DNA of 24,055 bases from Acidimicrobiia bacterium (GTDB lineage Bacteria; Actinomycetota; Acidimicrobiia; Spongiisociales; UBA5794): NCBI GenBank assembly GCA_013003515.1, contig JABDIW010000054.1, positions 1 through 24,055 on the forward strand, in the 5' to 3' direction. A program made the position numbers and the translations under genes. Within the stretch, counting starts at the first letter, position 1, and each line of letters begins with the position of its first letter. Shown here piece by piece: positions 23,681 to 24,055 of this stretch. Below the pieces are notes generated by a model. It was given only the letters and a program-made list of their open reading frames with translations, ran no database searches and was not told the DNA's origin.

Positions 23681-24055
23681 ATGGATCTCACACATTTCAC
23701 CTTTGACGTTGACGGCGACGGCATCGCCACCGTGCTCATGGATCGCGCCGGCGAAGACATGAACACCCTCTCCCCGGAGACGGGAGCCGACCTGGCGGTC
23801 ATTCTCGATCGCCTCGAACAGGACGACTCGATTCGAGCCGTCGTGATCGGATCGGCCAAGCCCGACAACTTCCTGGCGGGGGCAGACATTCGCTGGTTCG
23901 CCACGCTGCAAGACCCGGCCGAAGCCGAGGCCGCGATGCAAGCCGGGCAGGAAGGATTCGGGCGCCTGGAAGCGCTTCACCAGCAGCGAGGCAAGCCGGT
24001 AGTGGCTGCCATCCACGGTGCCTGCCTGGGCGGCGGCCTGGAGTATGCCCTGGCC
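23681..24055 (+). CDS. enoyl-CoA hydratase / FadJ-type beta-oxidation protein, N-terminal part
   Basis: The frame runs from ATG 23681 off the end of the window (125 codons). It shows the crotonase fold: IATVLMDRAGEDMNTLSP, the first oxyanion-hole motif FLAGADIRWF (67-73), and the second, AAIHGACLGGGLEYALA (109-125), in which E121 corresponds to a catalytic Glu of FadB/FadJ. The GACLGGGLE form is typical of the N-terminal hydratase domain of trifunctional-type alpha subunits, but the dehydrogenase part would lie beyond the window, so a single-domain hydratase remains possible. It is divergent from the CPBP gene, with only 58 bases between them. The ribosome-binding site is weak. Confidence 0.85.
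   Translation, partial: MDLTHFTFDVDGDGIATVLMDRAGEDMNTLSPETGADLAVILDRLEQDDSIRAVVIGSAKPDNFLAGADIRWFATLQDPAEAEAAMQAGQEGFGRLEALHQQRGKPVVAAIHGACLGGGLEYALA

Overview
The window reads as a high-GC actinobacterial chromosome segment. Supporting signs are strong G/C third positions, GTG starts, a Tat-exported protein, a mycobacterial PhoP-type regulator and TAnnnT-type -10 elements. An uncultured Acidimicrobiia-like lineage is possible, but I cannot place it from sequence alone. No rRNA, intact tRNA, insertion sequence or CRISPR array is visible.

Layout. 1-1539: end of an antitoxin gene, a VapC-type PIN toxin, an SRPBCC protein and an N-terminally truncated esterase relic. 1669-1884: a decayed AraC-regulator fragment. 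1971-5815: one tightly packed operon of ABC-2 exporter ATPase, permease, PhoP-like response regulator and histidine kinase. 5985-16357, all on the plus strand: a large lipoprotein with a haloalkane-dehalogenase-like domain, an MMPL/RND exporter, an unknown membrane protein, an ECF sigma factor with a membrane-anchored partner, and a Tat-exported metallo-beta-lactamase-fold hydrolase. 16431-20774, minus strand: SDR oxidoreductase, AraC-family regulator, second SDR and an LtrA-family membrane protein. 20775-23622, minus strand: a patch with a tRNA-like remnant, a direct repeat pair and a membrane-anchored jelly-roll protein, then a GAF protein and a CPBP protease. 23681-end: the start of an enoyl-CoA hydratase/FadJ-type gene.

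The main discovery is two independent, geometrically exact cis-regulatory systems. (1) Five promoters (ahead of 1971, 5985, 8898, 11500 and 15137) each carry four 7-bp direct repeats of the form YTCMCAG, placed 11 bp apart. The fourth box ends exactly 10 bp before a GATGCT-like -10 element. All five elements are 56 bp long. The arrangement matches PhoB/PhoP-class operators, and one site contains two perfect TCACAGC-N4-TCACAGC repeats like those bound by Mycobacterium tuberculosis PhoP. The first site drives the operon that encodes the PhoP-like system itself. The predicted result is an autoregulated envelope regulon in which every target unit encodes a membrane, lipoprotein or exported product.

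(2) The AraC-family gene and both flanking SDR genes share a second operator: two direct half-sites of WTGGCGS/TTGGCGC-N4-YGYC, 21 bp apart, exactly 31 bp before a TAnnnT -10 element in all three cases. This predicts a compact autoregulated AraC regulon that also carries the LtrA gene.

Smaller points are several gene relics (esterase, AraC N-terminus, lipoprotein tail), a tRNA 3'-end remnant next to a lower-GC gene flanked by imperfect direct repeats, and a two-box PhoP-like site over the start codon of the GAF gene.
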